A program made the position numbers and the translations under genes. A stretch of DNA of 64,000 nt from Pontibacillus chungwhensis BH030062 (GTDB lineage: Bacteria > Bacillota > Bacilli > Bacillales > BH030062): positions 84,189 through 148,188 of the forward strand of contig NZ_AVBG01000010.1 of the NCBI RefSeq assembly GCF_000770675.1. The letters run 5' to 3'. Of the stretch, positions 26,345 to 34,899 are shown piece after piece. The notes beneath the pieces were generated by a model, which saw only the letters and a program-made list of their open reading frames with translations, did not search any database and was not told the DNA's origin. The stretch's first letter is position 1; every line of letters starts with the position of its first letter.

Positions 26345-27682
26345 ATGAAAGCCCAATCTAAAACTAAAATGACGCTTTTCTCCTTAACGTGGCCGATCTT
26401 CATTGAAATCATGTTACACATGTTAATGGGGAATGCGGATACGCTTATGCTTAGTCAATACTCTGATCACTCTGTTGCTGCAGTTGGAGTCTCAAACCAA
26501 ATTCTCTCTGTCGTTGTCGTGATGTTTGGTTTTGTTGCCACAGGAGCTGGCATTTTAGTTGCCCAACACTTAGGAGCCGAGAAGGAAGAAGAAGCAGGCT
26601 CAATCGCAATCAGTTCCTTAAGCTTAAACTTGTGGTTCTCCTTAATTATGAGTGTTAGCTTGTACGTATTCTCTGAACCAATTCTAAAGCTAATGGATCT
26701 CCCTCCTGAACTTATGGATGAGGCTAATCTCTACCTAACCATTGTCGGTGGCTTAATATTTGTACAGGCGCTCATTATGACAACAGGAGCAGTGCTTAGA
26801 AACTATGGTTTCACAAAAGATGCCATGTACGTCACGATCGGAATGAACATTATAAATGTAATCGGTAACTATTTTGTCATTTTCGGCCCGCTTGGATTTC
26901 CGGTCCTTGGTGTTGAAGGAGTTGCCTATTCGACTGCGATTAGCCGCTTTATTGGTTTTCTTGTTTTACTAGGGTTGCTGATTAAACGAAGCAACGGTGA
27001 GCTCCCAATGATTGCGTTCTTCCGATATCAGAAGAAGCATGTCCTTGGACTTCTCCGAATCGGTGTCCCTTCTGCAGGAGAACAACTTTCTTACAATGCC
27101 AGTCAAATAGCTATTACCTACTTTATTGCTCAAATGGGGACCACGGCTATTACAACCAAAGTGTATGCCCAAAATATTATGATGTTTATATTTCTCGCCG
27201 CCATTGCCATTGGGCAAGGCACTCAAATTCTAATTGGCCATTACATTGGAGCCAAGCGATTAGAAGACGCATATAAACAAGGATTTAGCAGCGCTAAACT
27301 AGCCATTATGATTTCCGTTGGAATGTCGATTGTTGTCTATTTCTTTAGCGATTCTTTGCTAAGCATTTTCACATCCAACGATTCTATTATTGAACAAGGA
27401 TCACTCTTACTTCTACTCACAATCCTCTTAGAACCTGGTCGAGCTATCAACCTCACCGTCATTAGCTCCCTCCGAGCAGCAGGTGATGTACAATTCCCTG
27501 TCTTCGTCGGAATCCTATCGATGTGGGGAATTAGCGTAACATTCGGCTGGTTCTTCGGCTTGTACTTAAACATGGGCCTCGCAGGCATCTGGATCGGCTT
27601 CATAACCGACGAATGGCTCCGCGGCCTCCTTATGACAAGACGTTGGTATAAGAGAAAATGGAGACAGAAAGCTTTTGTCTAG
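26345..27682 (+). CDS. MATE-family efflux transporter (YisQ-like)
   Basis: 445 residues with twelve membrane segments in two similar halves (around 'MLMGNADTLMLSQYSDHSVAAVGVS' at about 25 and its counterpart 'SYNASQIAITYFIAQMGTTAI' at about 245). This is the MatE double-repeat arrangement, exporting drugs or metabolites in exchange for Na+ or H+. GAGGAGTACCGATC precedes the ATG. The B. subtilis MATE gene yisQ is near asnO, and asparagine synthase is the next gene here, so this is likely its counterpart and not part of the sugar locus. Confidence 0.88.
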   Translation: MKAQSKTKMTLFSLTWPIFIEIMLHMLMGNADTLMLSQYSDHSVAAVGVSNQILSVVVVMFGFVATGAGILVAQHLGAEKEEEAGSIAISSLSLNLWFSLIMSVSLYVFSEPILKLMDLPPELMDEANLYLTIVGGLIFVQALIMTTGAVLRNYGFTKDAMYVTIGMNIINVIGNYFVIFGPLGFPVLGVEGVAYSTAISRFIGFLVLLGLLIKRSNGELPMIAFFRYQKKHVLGLLRIGVPSAGEQLSYNASQIAITYFIAQMGTTAITTKVYAQNIMMFIFLAAIAIGQGTQILIGHYIGAKRLEDAYKQGFSSAKLAIMISVGMSIVVYFFSDSLLSIFTSNDSIIEQGSLLLLLTILLEPGRAINLTVISSLRAAGDVQFPVFVGILSMWGISVTFGWFFGLYLNMGLAGIWIGFITDEWLRGLLMTRRWYKRKWRQKAFV

Positions 27683-28222
27683 CAAAAGCGAAAATGCCCC
27701 GCTTAGGCCCGGCAGGCATAAGCGGAGGATCGGAATGAAGTGCCCTTCCTTCATGCAGATCAACCGCTTATGTCCCGAGGGCCTGGGGCATTGCAGCTGG
27801 ATGACAGCAAAAGCGAAAATGCCCCGCTTAGGCCCGGCAGGCATAAGCGGAGGATCGGAATGAAGTGCCCTTCCTTCATGCAGATCAACCGCTTATGTCC
27901 CGAGGGCCTGGGGCACTGCAGCTGGATGACAGCAAAAGCGAAAATGCCCCGCTTAGGCCCGGCAGGCATAAGCGGAGGATCGGAATGAAGTGCCCTTCCT
28001 TCATGCAGATCAACCGCTTATGTCCCGAGGGCCTGGGGCACTGCAGCTGGATGACAGCAAAAGCGAAAATGCCCCGCTTAGGCCCGGCAGGCATAAGCGG
28101 AGGATCGGAATGAAGTGCCCTTCCTTCATGCAGATCAACCGCTTATGTCCCGAGGGCCTGGGGCATTGCAGCTGGATGACAGCAAAAGCGAAAATGCCCC
28201 GCTTAGGCCCGGCAGGCATAAG
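27681..28222. repeat. 125-bp tandem repeat, 4.3 copies
   Basis: Four complete units start at 27681, 27806, 27931 and 28056, and a fifth, starting at 28181, stops after about 42 bp. Units are nearly identical (GGCATTGC or GGCACTGC is the visible variant). Each contains the inverted repeat CCGCTTA...TAAGCGG and a longer pairing between AGGGCCTGGGGCATT at a unit end and AATGCCCC...AGGCCC of the next. Since 125 is not a multiple of three, the ORFs through it shift frame every unit and are not credible genes. It lies between converging genes. Confidence 0.95.
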
Positions 28223-28239
28223 CCTATAAGAAACACAAA

Positions 28240-28274
28240 GAAGCTACTCCAACTAACTGGAGTAGCTTCTTTTA
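28240..28274. terminator. bidirectional terminator
   Basis: AAGCTACTCCA (28241-28251) / TGGAGTAGCTT (28258-28268) followed by CTTTT. It serves the MATE gene after the repeat block and possibly asparagine synthase from the other side. Confidence 0.8.
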
Positions 28275-28291
28275 CGCTCTACCGCACCAAA

Positions 28292-28316
28292 GGGTGTCTG
28301 GCACCCTGCTTTTCTT
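28292..28316. repeat. single GTGTCTGGCAC dispersed palindrome
   Basis: AAGGGTGTCTGGCACCCTG, with perfect GGGTG/CACCC ends, followed by GCGCTAAAGTGCA. It is a solitary member of the 36-37-bp-period family, 20 bp beyond the asparagine synthase stop. Confidence 0.8.
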
Positions 28317-28335
28317 TACAGCGCTAAAGTGCAAT

Positions 28336-30183
28336 TTAAGCGTCGATCTTAACGTTGTAGGCTTTGAGCCAGTGGTTAATCTGACCAAGGTGTGCGAGTA
28401 GCTGTGGTCCTGTCATCAGCTGACCAAACCATGGTGTATCAATGGCTTTTCCTTCGCTGTCGACAAGTTCTTTAATTCTTTCTTTCTTAAAGAGGTTAAA
28501 GAGTGGTGCATGAGGATCATCTAGAATTTCTCCAAGCCAGCTGACTACAGCTTTTGTGTAAACAGGATTGTGCGTCTTTGGATATGGACTCTTCTTCCGG
28601 TACAAGACGTCATCAGGCAACAAGCCTTCCAACGCTTTCCGCAAAATCCCCTTCTCTCTGTCACCGTATCGCTTCATTTCCCACGGCACGTTCCACACAT
28701 ACTCGACCAAGCGATGATCACTAAACGGAACACGAACTTCAAGACTTGCACCCATGCTCATACGATCCTTACGATCTAATAATGTTGTCATAAACCAGAG
28801 CTGATTTAAATAAAAGAGTTGGCGTCGCTGTGCTTCTTCTTTAGAATCGCCGCTAAACGTTGGCGTCTCCGCGATCGTATCCTGATAGCGCCCCATCATG
28901 TACCCATGCAAGTCAAGCTTTTGACTCCATTCATCTGTTAGAAGTTCATTGCGCACACCAGAAGAGCGAATCCAAGGGAACCCTTCTCGAGACAAGTCTT
29001 CTTGACGATAAAACCAAGGGTACCCGCCGAATATTTCGTCTGCACATTCTCCAGATAGCGCCACGGTTACATCCTTTTTAATCTCACGGCAGAACCATAA
29101 TAACGAAGAATCCACATCAGCCATACCTGGGAGGTCACGCATATTGACGGCCTCTTTTAAAAGCCCAGCCAACACATCGTTATTCATTACAGAGGAAGAA
29201 TGCTTTGTGCCGAATGTGTCTGACATCAATTGAATAAAGTCCCCGTCACTATTTGGTTGGAACGTATTGGCTTTGAAATACTTCTGATTCCCGTCAAAAT
29301 CAATCGAGAATGTCTGAAGTGGATCTTTCCCCTCTGCTTTCATATGGTTCGCCGCAATGGCTGTAATCGCACTTGAATCTACGCCACCTGATAAAAACGT
29401 TCCAACTGGCACATCAGACACGAGCTGACGTGTAACGGCATCTTCAAACAATTCTCGTATGGTTGCAGCCGTTTTCTCTACTGAATCGGTATGTTCATGA
29501 CTCTCTACGTTCCAATACCTGGTGATTTTGAGCCCATTACGACTATAGACTCCTACATGCCCTGGTCGAAGTTCTTTTACCCCTTTAAAGACACCGTGAC
29601 CGGGAGTGCGAGATGGCCCGAGCGCCAGGATTTCACTCAACCCTTCCTCATCAAGAACAGAGTCAATATCAGGATGAGCAAGTAGTGCTTTTAACTCTGA
29701 AGCAAATACGAGTCCCCCTGCGTTCTCGGTGTAAAAGAATGGCTTCACTCCTAAACGGTCACGAGCGATAAAGAGCGCTTCCCTTTCGCCGTCCCAGATC
29801 CCGAAGGCAAAAATTCCATTCAACCGATCCACACATGCTTCTTTCCACTGCATATAACTTTTAAGTAAGACTTCTGTATCGGAATGAGACTGAAAGCTCC
29901 AGCCGAGACTGGCTAGTTCTTTCCTGATATCTTCAGTATTGTATAACTCTCCGTTGTAACAAATGGTATACGCATGGGAACCATTCTGGAAGGTCATCGG
30001 CTGTCTGCCACCCTCAGGATCCACTACGATTAAGCGCTGATGACCAAATGCAACGTGAGGCTTAATCCAGGCATTGGATTCATCAGGACCGCGGTAGTGA
30101 AGTGTTTTGGCCATTTTTTCAACGGTACGTTCGTGCTGCGTCAGATCCTTTTTATAATCAACCCATCCACTAATGCCACACAT
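28336..30183 (-). CDS. asnO: asparagine synthase, glutamine-hydrolysing (AsnO-like)
   Basis: 615 residues. It begins 'MCGISGW', where Cys2 is the glutaminase nucleophile after Met removal. The N-terminal class-II amidotransferase domain holds 'RGPDES' and 'YNGELYN'. The C-terminal synthetase domain has the ATP-pyrophosphatase loop 'SGGVDSSAI' (about 265) and 'EVRVPFSDH'. It makes asparagine from aspartate, glutamine and ATP. Among the B. subtilis paralogues, AsnO (sporulation-linked) is the likely equivalent because yisL and MATE genes flank both. The ribosome site is AAAGGATGAG. More than a kilobase of repeats lies upstream. Confidence 0.93.
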   Translation of the reverse strand: MCGISGWVDYKKDLTQHERTVEKMAKTLHYRGPDESNAWIKPHVAFGHQRLIVVDPEGGRQPMTFQNGSHAYTICYNGELYNTEDIRKELASLGWSFQSHSDTEVLLKSYMQWKEACVDRLNGIFAFGIWDGEREALFIARDRLGVKPFFYTENAGGLVFASELKALLAHPDIDSVLDEEGLSEILALGPSRTPGHGVFKGVKELRPGHVGVYSRNGLKITRYWNVESHEHTDSVEKTAATIRELFEDAVTRQLVSDVPVGTFLSGGVDSSAITAIAANHMKAEGKDPLQTFSIDFDGNQKYFKANTFQPNSDGDFIQLMSDTFGTKHSSSVMNNDVLAGLLKEAVNMRDLPGMADVDSSLLWFCREIKKDVTVALSGECADEIFGGYPWFYRQEDLSREGFPWIRSSGVRNELLTDEWSQKLDLHGYMMGRYQDTIAETPTFSGDSKEEAQRRQLFYLNQLWFMTTLLDRKDRMSMGASLEVRVPFSDHRLVEYVWNVPWEMKRYGDREKGILRKALEGLLPDDVLYRKKSPYPKTHNPVYTKAVVSWLGEILDDPHAPLFNLFKKERIKELVDSEGKAIDTPWFGQLMTGPQLLAHLGQINHWLKAYNVKIDA

Positions 30184-30289
30184 CTACACTCATCCTTTCT
30201 ATGCTAGAGCTTGCGATTCAATTGTCTTCCTTCCCTAACATATGCCCAGATGAAAAAGATGTGATTTAGAGAGAGCACATAAACAACCC

Positions 30290-31378
30290 TCTCCTCTCGG
30301 ATGAATCTAGGGCTCCCTGAATTGAGTATGGATTCTGAACCTGAGTTGTTTCACTCGAACTGGAGCCGGTCCTATCGATCTTGAGCCGCTTTCGCTGAAC
30401 TTGAGTCGCTTTCCGCTGAACTTGAGCCACTTTCGCTGAACTTGAGCCGCTTCCCCGAATATCAGCCGAAAACCGCCTCTTCCTAGTGACTTACTTCCTC
30501 AGCTTGAGTCGCTTTCCACTGAACTTGAGCCAGTCGCCACCAGACTCGAGCTACTTCCATCGATCTTGAGCCGTTTCACTTCCTACTCGAGCCGGTATTT
30601 TGAAGACTTGAGTCACTTTTTCCGTAACTTGAGTCGCTTCCCTCGAGCTTGAGCCACTTTCGCTGAACTTGAGCCGCTTCCCCGAATATCAGCCGAAAAC
30701 CGCCTCTTCCTAGAGACCTACTTCCTCAGCTTGAGTCGCTTTCCGCTGAACTTGAGCCAGTCGCCACCAGACTCGAGCTACTTCCATCGATCTTGAGCCG
30801 TTTCACTTCCTACTCGAGCCGGTATTTTGAACACTTGAGTCACTTTTTCCGTAACTTGAGTCGCTTCCCTCGAGCTTGAGCCACTTTCGCTGAACTTGAG
30901 CCGCTTCCCCGAATATCAGCCGAAAACCGCCTCTTCCTAGAGACCTACTTCCTCAGCTTGAGTCGCTTTCCGCTGAACTTGAGCCAGTCGCCACCAGACT
31001 CGAGCTACTTCCATCGATCTTGAGCCGTTTCACTTCCTACTCGAGCCGGTATTTTGAACACTTGAGTCACTTTTTCCGAAACTCGAGTCGCTTTACTCGA
31101 ACTTGAGCCGCTTCCCTCGATCTTGAGCCGCTTCCCCGAATATCAGCCGAAACCATCCTCTTCCTAGTGACTTACTTTCTCCACTTGAGTCGCTTTACTC
31201 GAACATGAGCCGCTTCCCTCGATCTTGAGCCACTTTCGCCGTACTTGAGTCACTTTTCCCAAAACTTGAGCCGCTTCCCTCGAACTTGAGCCGCTTTCGC
31301 CGGACTTCAGTCACTTTTCCCAAAACTCGAGCCGCTTTTCCCGAACTTGAGCCGATACCTCCCAGACTTGAGTCTCTC
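30290..31378. repeat. CTTGAGYCR repeat field with 227-bp higher-order units
   Basis: About fifty copies of a degenerate word, CTTGAG plus CCG/TCG/TCA/CCA (also CTCGAG variants), are spaced mostly 20-22 bp apart. They are organised at a second level: the landmark CCCCGAATATCAGCCGAAA occurs at 30453, 30680, 30907 and 31134, exactly 227 bp apart each time, and the intervening sequence is nearly identical. There is no plausible ORF. It lies between yisL and asnO, which are co-directional, and fills the 1.27-kb gap except for the first about 100 bp before asnO. Confidence 0.93.
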
Positions 31379-31402
31379 CACAAAACTTACTGTAATCCAT
31401 AC

Positions 31403-31441
31403 AAAAAAGCGTTGAATTGATTTACAATTCAACGCTTTTAA
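31403..31441 (-). terminator. terminator of the YisL gene
   Basis: AAAAGCGTTGAATTG (31405-31419) / CAATTCAACGCTTTT (31425-31439), a 15-bp perfect stem, with A run on the left (T run on the minus strand). Confidence 0.9.
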
Positions 31442-31457
31442 ATTCGAGATTACGTGA

Positions 31458-31844
31458 TTAATTTAATGGTAAAATTCCCATTGGTAGACGGCCGAATCCT
31501 AGTACGAGTGCGATAATGATAGCGATGAAGAATTGGATCCAGGCGCTTTTGGCGGATACGCGTTTTTTTGCGCGGACGGCGATCATTTCCATTGCGAAGA
31601 TGACCCATAAGCCAGCTAAACTTTTCACAATCGCTTCTCCTAGAATGGCGCCTCCACCGTTTGCGAAGTACACGGCAATAAGGCTACCACCAGAGTACAA
31701 GATTAATAAGTAATCCAGACGCAGAATCATGTGAAAGATTTTACCGACCTTTGGCTTTCCTAATCGATCAAACCATACCGTCAGGCCAAGCAGGATTAGT
31801 GCTAATACCCATGAGGTAATATGTAAGTGCGTTTGTCCATCCAT
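31458..31844 (-). CDS. yisL: YisL-family (DUF1516) membrane protein
   Basis: 128 residues with four membrane segments. It opens 'HLHITSWVLALILL' and contains 'KIFHMILRLDYLLILYSGGSL' and 'KSLAGLWVIFAMEMI', the features of the DUF1516/YisL family. The function is unknown. GGAGGGAAAAAAAGT precedes the ATG. In B. subtilis yisL is also close to asnO. Confidence 0.88.
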   Translation of the reverse strand: MDGQTHLHITSWVLALILLGLTVWFDRLGKPKVGKIFHMILRLDYLLILYSGGSLIAVYFANGGGAILGEAIVKSLAGLWVIFAMEMIAVRAKKRVSAKSAWIQFFIAIIIALVLGFGRLPMGILPLN

Positions 31845-31998
31845 ACTTTTTTTCCCTCCTTTACATACAACTTACCACCGATATCATACCAAAAAAACAT
31901 AAGAACTGCGAATGTTTACTCTTTATCGGCCTATATAACAAAAAATTCTGAAAAGCTGTTATACTGTTCATAGATTCTTTAAATGATGGAGGGATACA

Positions 31999-33192
31999 AT
32001 GACACATACAAGTGAACAAATTATTGAACAAACACAGGAATATGGGGCAAAGAACTATCACCCGCTTCCAATCGTCATCGCTAAAGCAGACGGTGTATGG
32101 GTAGAAGATCCTGAGGGTAATCGATATATGGATATGTTAAGCGCTTATTCAGCGGTTAACCAGGGCCACCGTCACCCTAAAATCATTGATGCGCTAACTG
32201 AGCAGGCATCCCGAGTAACTCTTACTTCTCGTGCTTTTCATAATGACCAGCTTGGTCCTTGGTATGAAAAGATTTGTAAAATAACAAATAAAGAGATGGC
32301 GCTTCCTATGAATACCGGAGCAGAAGCTGTTGAAACGGCTATTAAGGCTGCGCGTCGCTGGGCTTATGATGTAAAAGGCGTGGCAGAAGACCAGGCTGAG
32401 ATCATAGCGTGTGTAGGGAACTTCCATGGCCGTACGATGTCAGCGGTTTCTTTATCTTCTGAAACAGAATATAAACGCGGGTTCGGACCGATGTTGCCAG
32501 GTATTAAAGTAGTACCTTACGGGGATGCAGAGGCATTGCGTGAGGCCATTACAGAAAACACAGCCGCTTTCTTATTCGAACCTATTCAAGGAGAAGCCGG
32601 TATCGTCATTCCTCCAGAAGGGTTCCTGAAAGAGGCTTATGATATTTGTAAAGAAAACAACGTACTTTATATTGCCGACGAAATTCAAGCCGGACTTGGG
32701 CGTACAGGTAAAATGTTTGCGTGTGATTGGGAGAACGTTTCTCCTGATATGTTCATCCTTGGTAAAGCACTTGGCGGAGGCGTCTTCCCGATCTCTTGTA
32801 TCGTTGCGAACAAAGAAGTGCTAGGCGTATTCAATCCTGGTTCACACGGTTCAACATTTGGAGGGAACCCACTAGCATGTGCTGTATCCGTTGCAGCCCT
32901 TGAAGTATTAGAAGAAGAAAAGCTGGCTAGCCGTTCGCATGAGCTTGGGGAATATATGATGAGTGAGCTTCGCTCCATCGACAACCCTAAGATTAAAGAA
33001 GTGCGCGGAAAAGGGCTCTTCATCGGCGTTGAAATGACAGAACCTGCTCGTAAATATTGCGAAGAATTAAAGGCGAAAGGGCTTCTTTGTAAAGAAACCC
33101 ACGAGAGCGTTATCCGTTTCGCTCCACCACTTATCATTGATAAAGAAGACCTGGACTGGGCCATTCAGCAGATTAAAGAGGTCTTATCATAA
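31999..33192 (+). CDS. rocD: ornithine aminotransferase
   Basis: 397 residues of a class-III PLP aminotransferase. The PLP-binding lysine is in '[15 protein letters not shown]' (about 255), '[12 protein letters not shown]' and '[19 protein letters not shown]' are family motifs, and '[14 protein letters not shown]' near the N-terminus is typical of ornithine rather than acetylornithine transaminases. It converts ornithine and 2-oxoglutarate to glutamate semialdehyde and glutamate in arginine breakdown or proline supply. It stands alone here, without rocEF. The ribosome site is GATGGAGGG. Confidence 0.93.
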   Translation: MTHTSEQIIEQTQEYGAKNYHPLPIVIAKADGVWVEDPEGNRYMDMLSAYSAVNQGHRHPKIIDALTEQASRVTLTSRAFHNDQLGPWYEKICKITNKEMALPMNTGAEAVETAIKAARRWAYDVKGVAEDQAEIIACVGNFHGRTMSAVSLSSETEYKRGFGPMLPGIKVVPYGDAEALREAITENTAAFLFEPIQGEAGIVIPPEGFLKEAYDICKENNVLYIADEIQAGLGRTGKMFACDWENVSPDMFILGKALGGGVFPISCIVANKEVLGVFNPGSHGSTFGGNPLACAVSVAALEVLEEEKLASRSHELGEYMMSELRSIDNPKIKEVRGKGLFIGVEMTEPARKYCEELKAKGLLCKETHESVIRFAPPLIIDKEDLDWAIQQIKEVLS

Positions 33193-33240
33193 GATAAAAA
33201 GAGCGCTCGGTATTCATACACCGAGCGCTCTTTTTATCTT
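33191..33240. terminator. bidirectional terminator with 20-bp arms
   Basis: The arms 33191-33210 and 33221-33240 are perfect reverse complements: GAGCGCTCGG / CCGAGCGCTC core, flanked by AAAAA and TTTTT. It separates the converging rocD and PspC genes. Confidence 0.95.
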
Positions 33241-33254
33241 ATTTCTGATCCATA

Positions 33255-33458
33255 CTACTGTAACTTCTTTATCTGTTTATCCGTCGGCATCACCGACGCG
33301 GCAATGATGTAGACGAACCAGGAAACACCACCTGTAAAGAAGCCGGAAACGACCATTAATATACGCAGTAGACTGACATCAATATCATAAAGCTCGCTTA
33401 ATCCACCCATAACACCTGACACTTGCTTATCTTGTGTAGATCGATATAATTTTTGCAT
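33255..33458 (-). CDS. PspC-domain protein
   Basis: 67 residues, the length of a bare PspC domain. It has 'KLYRSTQDKQVSGVMGGLSELYDIDVSLLRIL' (family motif, seen in parts) and a single long hydrophobic segment ending 'ASVMP'. PspC proteins relate to envelope-stress sensing; short Bacillus versions (YvlC-like) have no defined role. The ribosome site is AGGAGGAAGG. Confidence 0.88.
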   Translation of the reverse strand: MQKLYRSTQDKQVSGVMGGLSELYDIDVSLLRILMVVSGFFTGGVSWFVYIIAASVMPTDKQIKKLQ

Positions 33459-33533
33459 GAGCCTTCCTCCTACTTTCTTCTCTGCCTTATCTACGTATAA
33501 GTCGCTTGCTTTGTTTCAACTTTTACTCGCTGC

Positions 33534-34331
33534 TCACAAAGCCTTCACATATCCACCGTCCACAACAAGTGCTTGCCCTGTTACGTACGTATTGGCAAAA
33601 GAAGCTAAGAAAACCGCTGTGCGCGCAAATTCCTCAGGCGTCCCGTACCTTCCTGCAGGGATCATGGTTTCCATCTCGGTCTTTACTTCCTGAACAGAAA
33701 GCCCTCGTTTTGTTGCCATTTTCTTATCCAGTTCCTCAACACGCTCCGTTTCAATACGGCCTGGTCCAAGCGTATTCACCAGAATGTCTTCTCCGGCGAA
33801 CTCATTGGCCATTGATTTCGCTAATCCAACCATCCCTGTTCGGAACGTATTAGACAGAATCAGTCCATCGATTGGCTGTTTAATGGAGGAAGAAGCAATG
33901 TTTAAGATCCGTCCTCTCCCTGCGTCTTTCATATGAGGAATGGCCAAACGGCTTGCGCGAATAAAACTTAGCAAATTCAACTCAAATGCCTTTTGCCAAT
34001 CTTCATCAGACATGTCCATAAAACTTCCTGCCGGAGGTCCCCCTGCATTATTCACAAGGATATCCACCCCTCCAAGCTTATCTACAGCCGATTCAAATAA
34101 AGCTTCAAGACTTGCTGGATCTGTAATATCACACACTTCCGTATGCGGAGCGGCGCCTAAGCCCCCTGCTTTCTGGTGAATCTCTTCAGCTGCCTGTAGA
34201 AGATGTTCAGCATTGCGACTCGAAATTAATACTTCTGCTCCTTCACGTACAAATTCCGTTGCGATCGCTTTTCCAATCCCTTTACTCGATGCTAATAGAA
34301 CAACCCGCTTCCCTTGTAAACCTAAGTCCAC
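33534..34331 (-). CDS. short-chain dehydrogenase/reductase
   Basis: About 265 residues. It has 'LASSKGIGKAIA' (a variant of the TGxxxGIG cofactor motif, with Ser-Ser-Lys replacing Thr-Gly-Gly), 'LVNNAGGPPAGSFMDM', 'ILNIASSSIKQP' with the catalytic Ser, and 'GQALVVDGGYVKAL' at the end. The usual Tyr-x-x-x-Lys is not obvious: the aligned segment 'LSNTFRTGMVGLAKS' has Phe-Arg in its place, so it may be an atypical or reduced-activity SDR. It starts at GTG 34331, 8 bp after AAAGGAGGGG; the longer frame to 34448 overlaps the preceding gene and is rejected. Confidence 0.82.
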   Translation of the reverse strand: MDLGLQGKRVVLLASSKGIGKAIATEFVREGAEVLISSRNAEHLLQAAEEIHQKAGGLGAAPHTEVCDITDPASLEALFESAVDKLGGVDILVNNAGGPPAGSFMDMSDEDWQKAFELNLLSFIRASRLAIPHMKDAGRGRILNIASSSIKQPIDGLILSNTFRTGMVGLAKSMANEFAGEDILVNTLGPGRIETERVEELDKKMATKRGLSVQEVKTEMETMIPAGRYGTPEEFARTAVFLASFANTYVTGQALVVDGGYVKAL

Positions 34332-34401
34332 CAATAACCCCTCCTTTATACTAGTACCTTTATTGTACTGAAAAAGAGGGGCGTTTTTCCAAGAGGAGCG
34401 C

Positions 34402-34899
34402 TTACGGATTACGCAAACTGACAATTTTCTTCTGCCCCCAGGGAGCAACGGCTACTTCTGCAACTCGTTCTGACTCGTTCCCTTCTAAAGCTTCACCCGT
34501 GTTTTCTTCCACATAAAAGCGTTCAATACCATAGCGAATACGAAGTTCATCTCCATTGCCACCTTTATATTGGCCCGTAATTAAAACTTCATCTTTTTCT
34601 GTAGGTAGTGCTTGATGCGACACGGCTTGTGCTTCGTAAACCTCTCCGTCTTTCCTCAACTTCACATACACCTTATCGTTGTACTGAGGTTCATCCCCGA
34701 CCCAATTTTCATTTGAAATTGTGGAGATCTCATAGTTCACTACTACATAATCTCCGTAAAAGAGGTCTCTTGGATCAACAGGAGCTGTTTTTAAATCAAT
34801 CGTTTCTCCAAACAGATCAATTGCGTAGTACGCCCCAGCCATTCCAACTAGATACAAGACTTGTAGACTTACCATTAATGGAAATAGCCAACGCTTCAC
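34402..34899 (-). CDS. GDYXXLXY-family protein
   Basis: 165 residues. An N-terminal membrane segment (about 6-26) is followed by the family motif 'DPRDLFYGDYVVVNYEIS' (about 43-60) and a beta-rich extracytoplasmic domain. The family has no known activity. Its start overlaps the end of the DUF2157 gene by 4 bp, and in many genomes the two families are adjacent, so they probably act together in the membrane. Confidence 0.82.
   Translation of the reverse strand: MKRWLFPLMVSLQVLYLVGMAGAYYAIDLFGETIDLKTAPVDPRDLFYGDYVVVNYEISTISNENWVGDEPQYNDKVYVKLRKDGEVYEAQAVSHQALPTEKDEVLITGQYKGGNGDELRIRYGIERFYVEENTGEALEGNESERVAEVAVAPWGQKKIVSLRNP

Noticed and set aside
27675..28327. Series of 62-82-residue ORFs on both strands
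   Set aside because: They are the same repeat unit read repeatedly. The 125-bp period changes the frame at every unit, so they are by-products of the tandem repeat.
31195..31383. 62-residue minus-strand ORF
   Set aside because: It lies wholly inside the CTTGAG repeat field and encodes degenerate repeats without a ribosome site.
32685..33164. 159-residue ORF antisense to rocD
   Set aside because: It is a shadow frame of a well-conserved coding region, with Ser/Arg-rich composition typical of such shadows.
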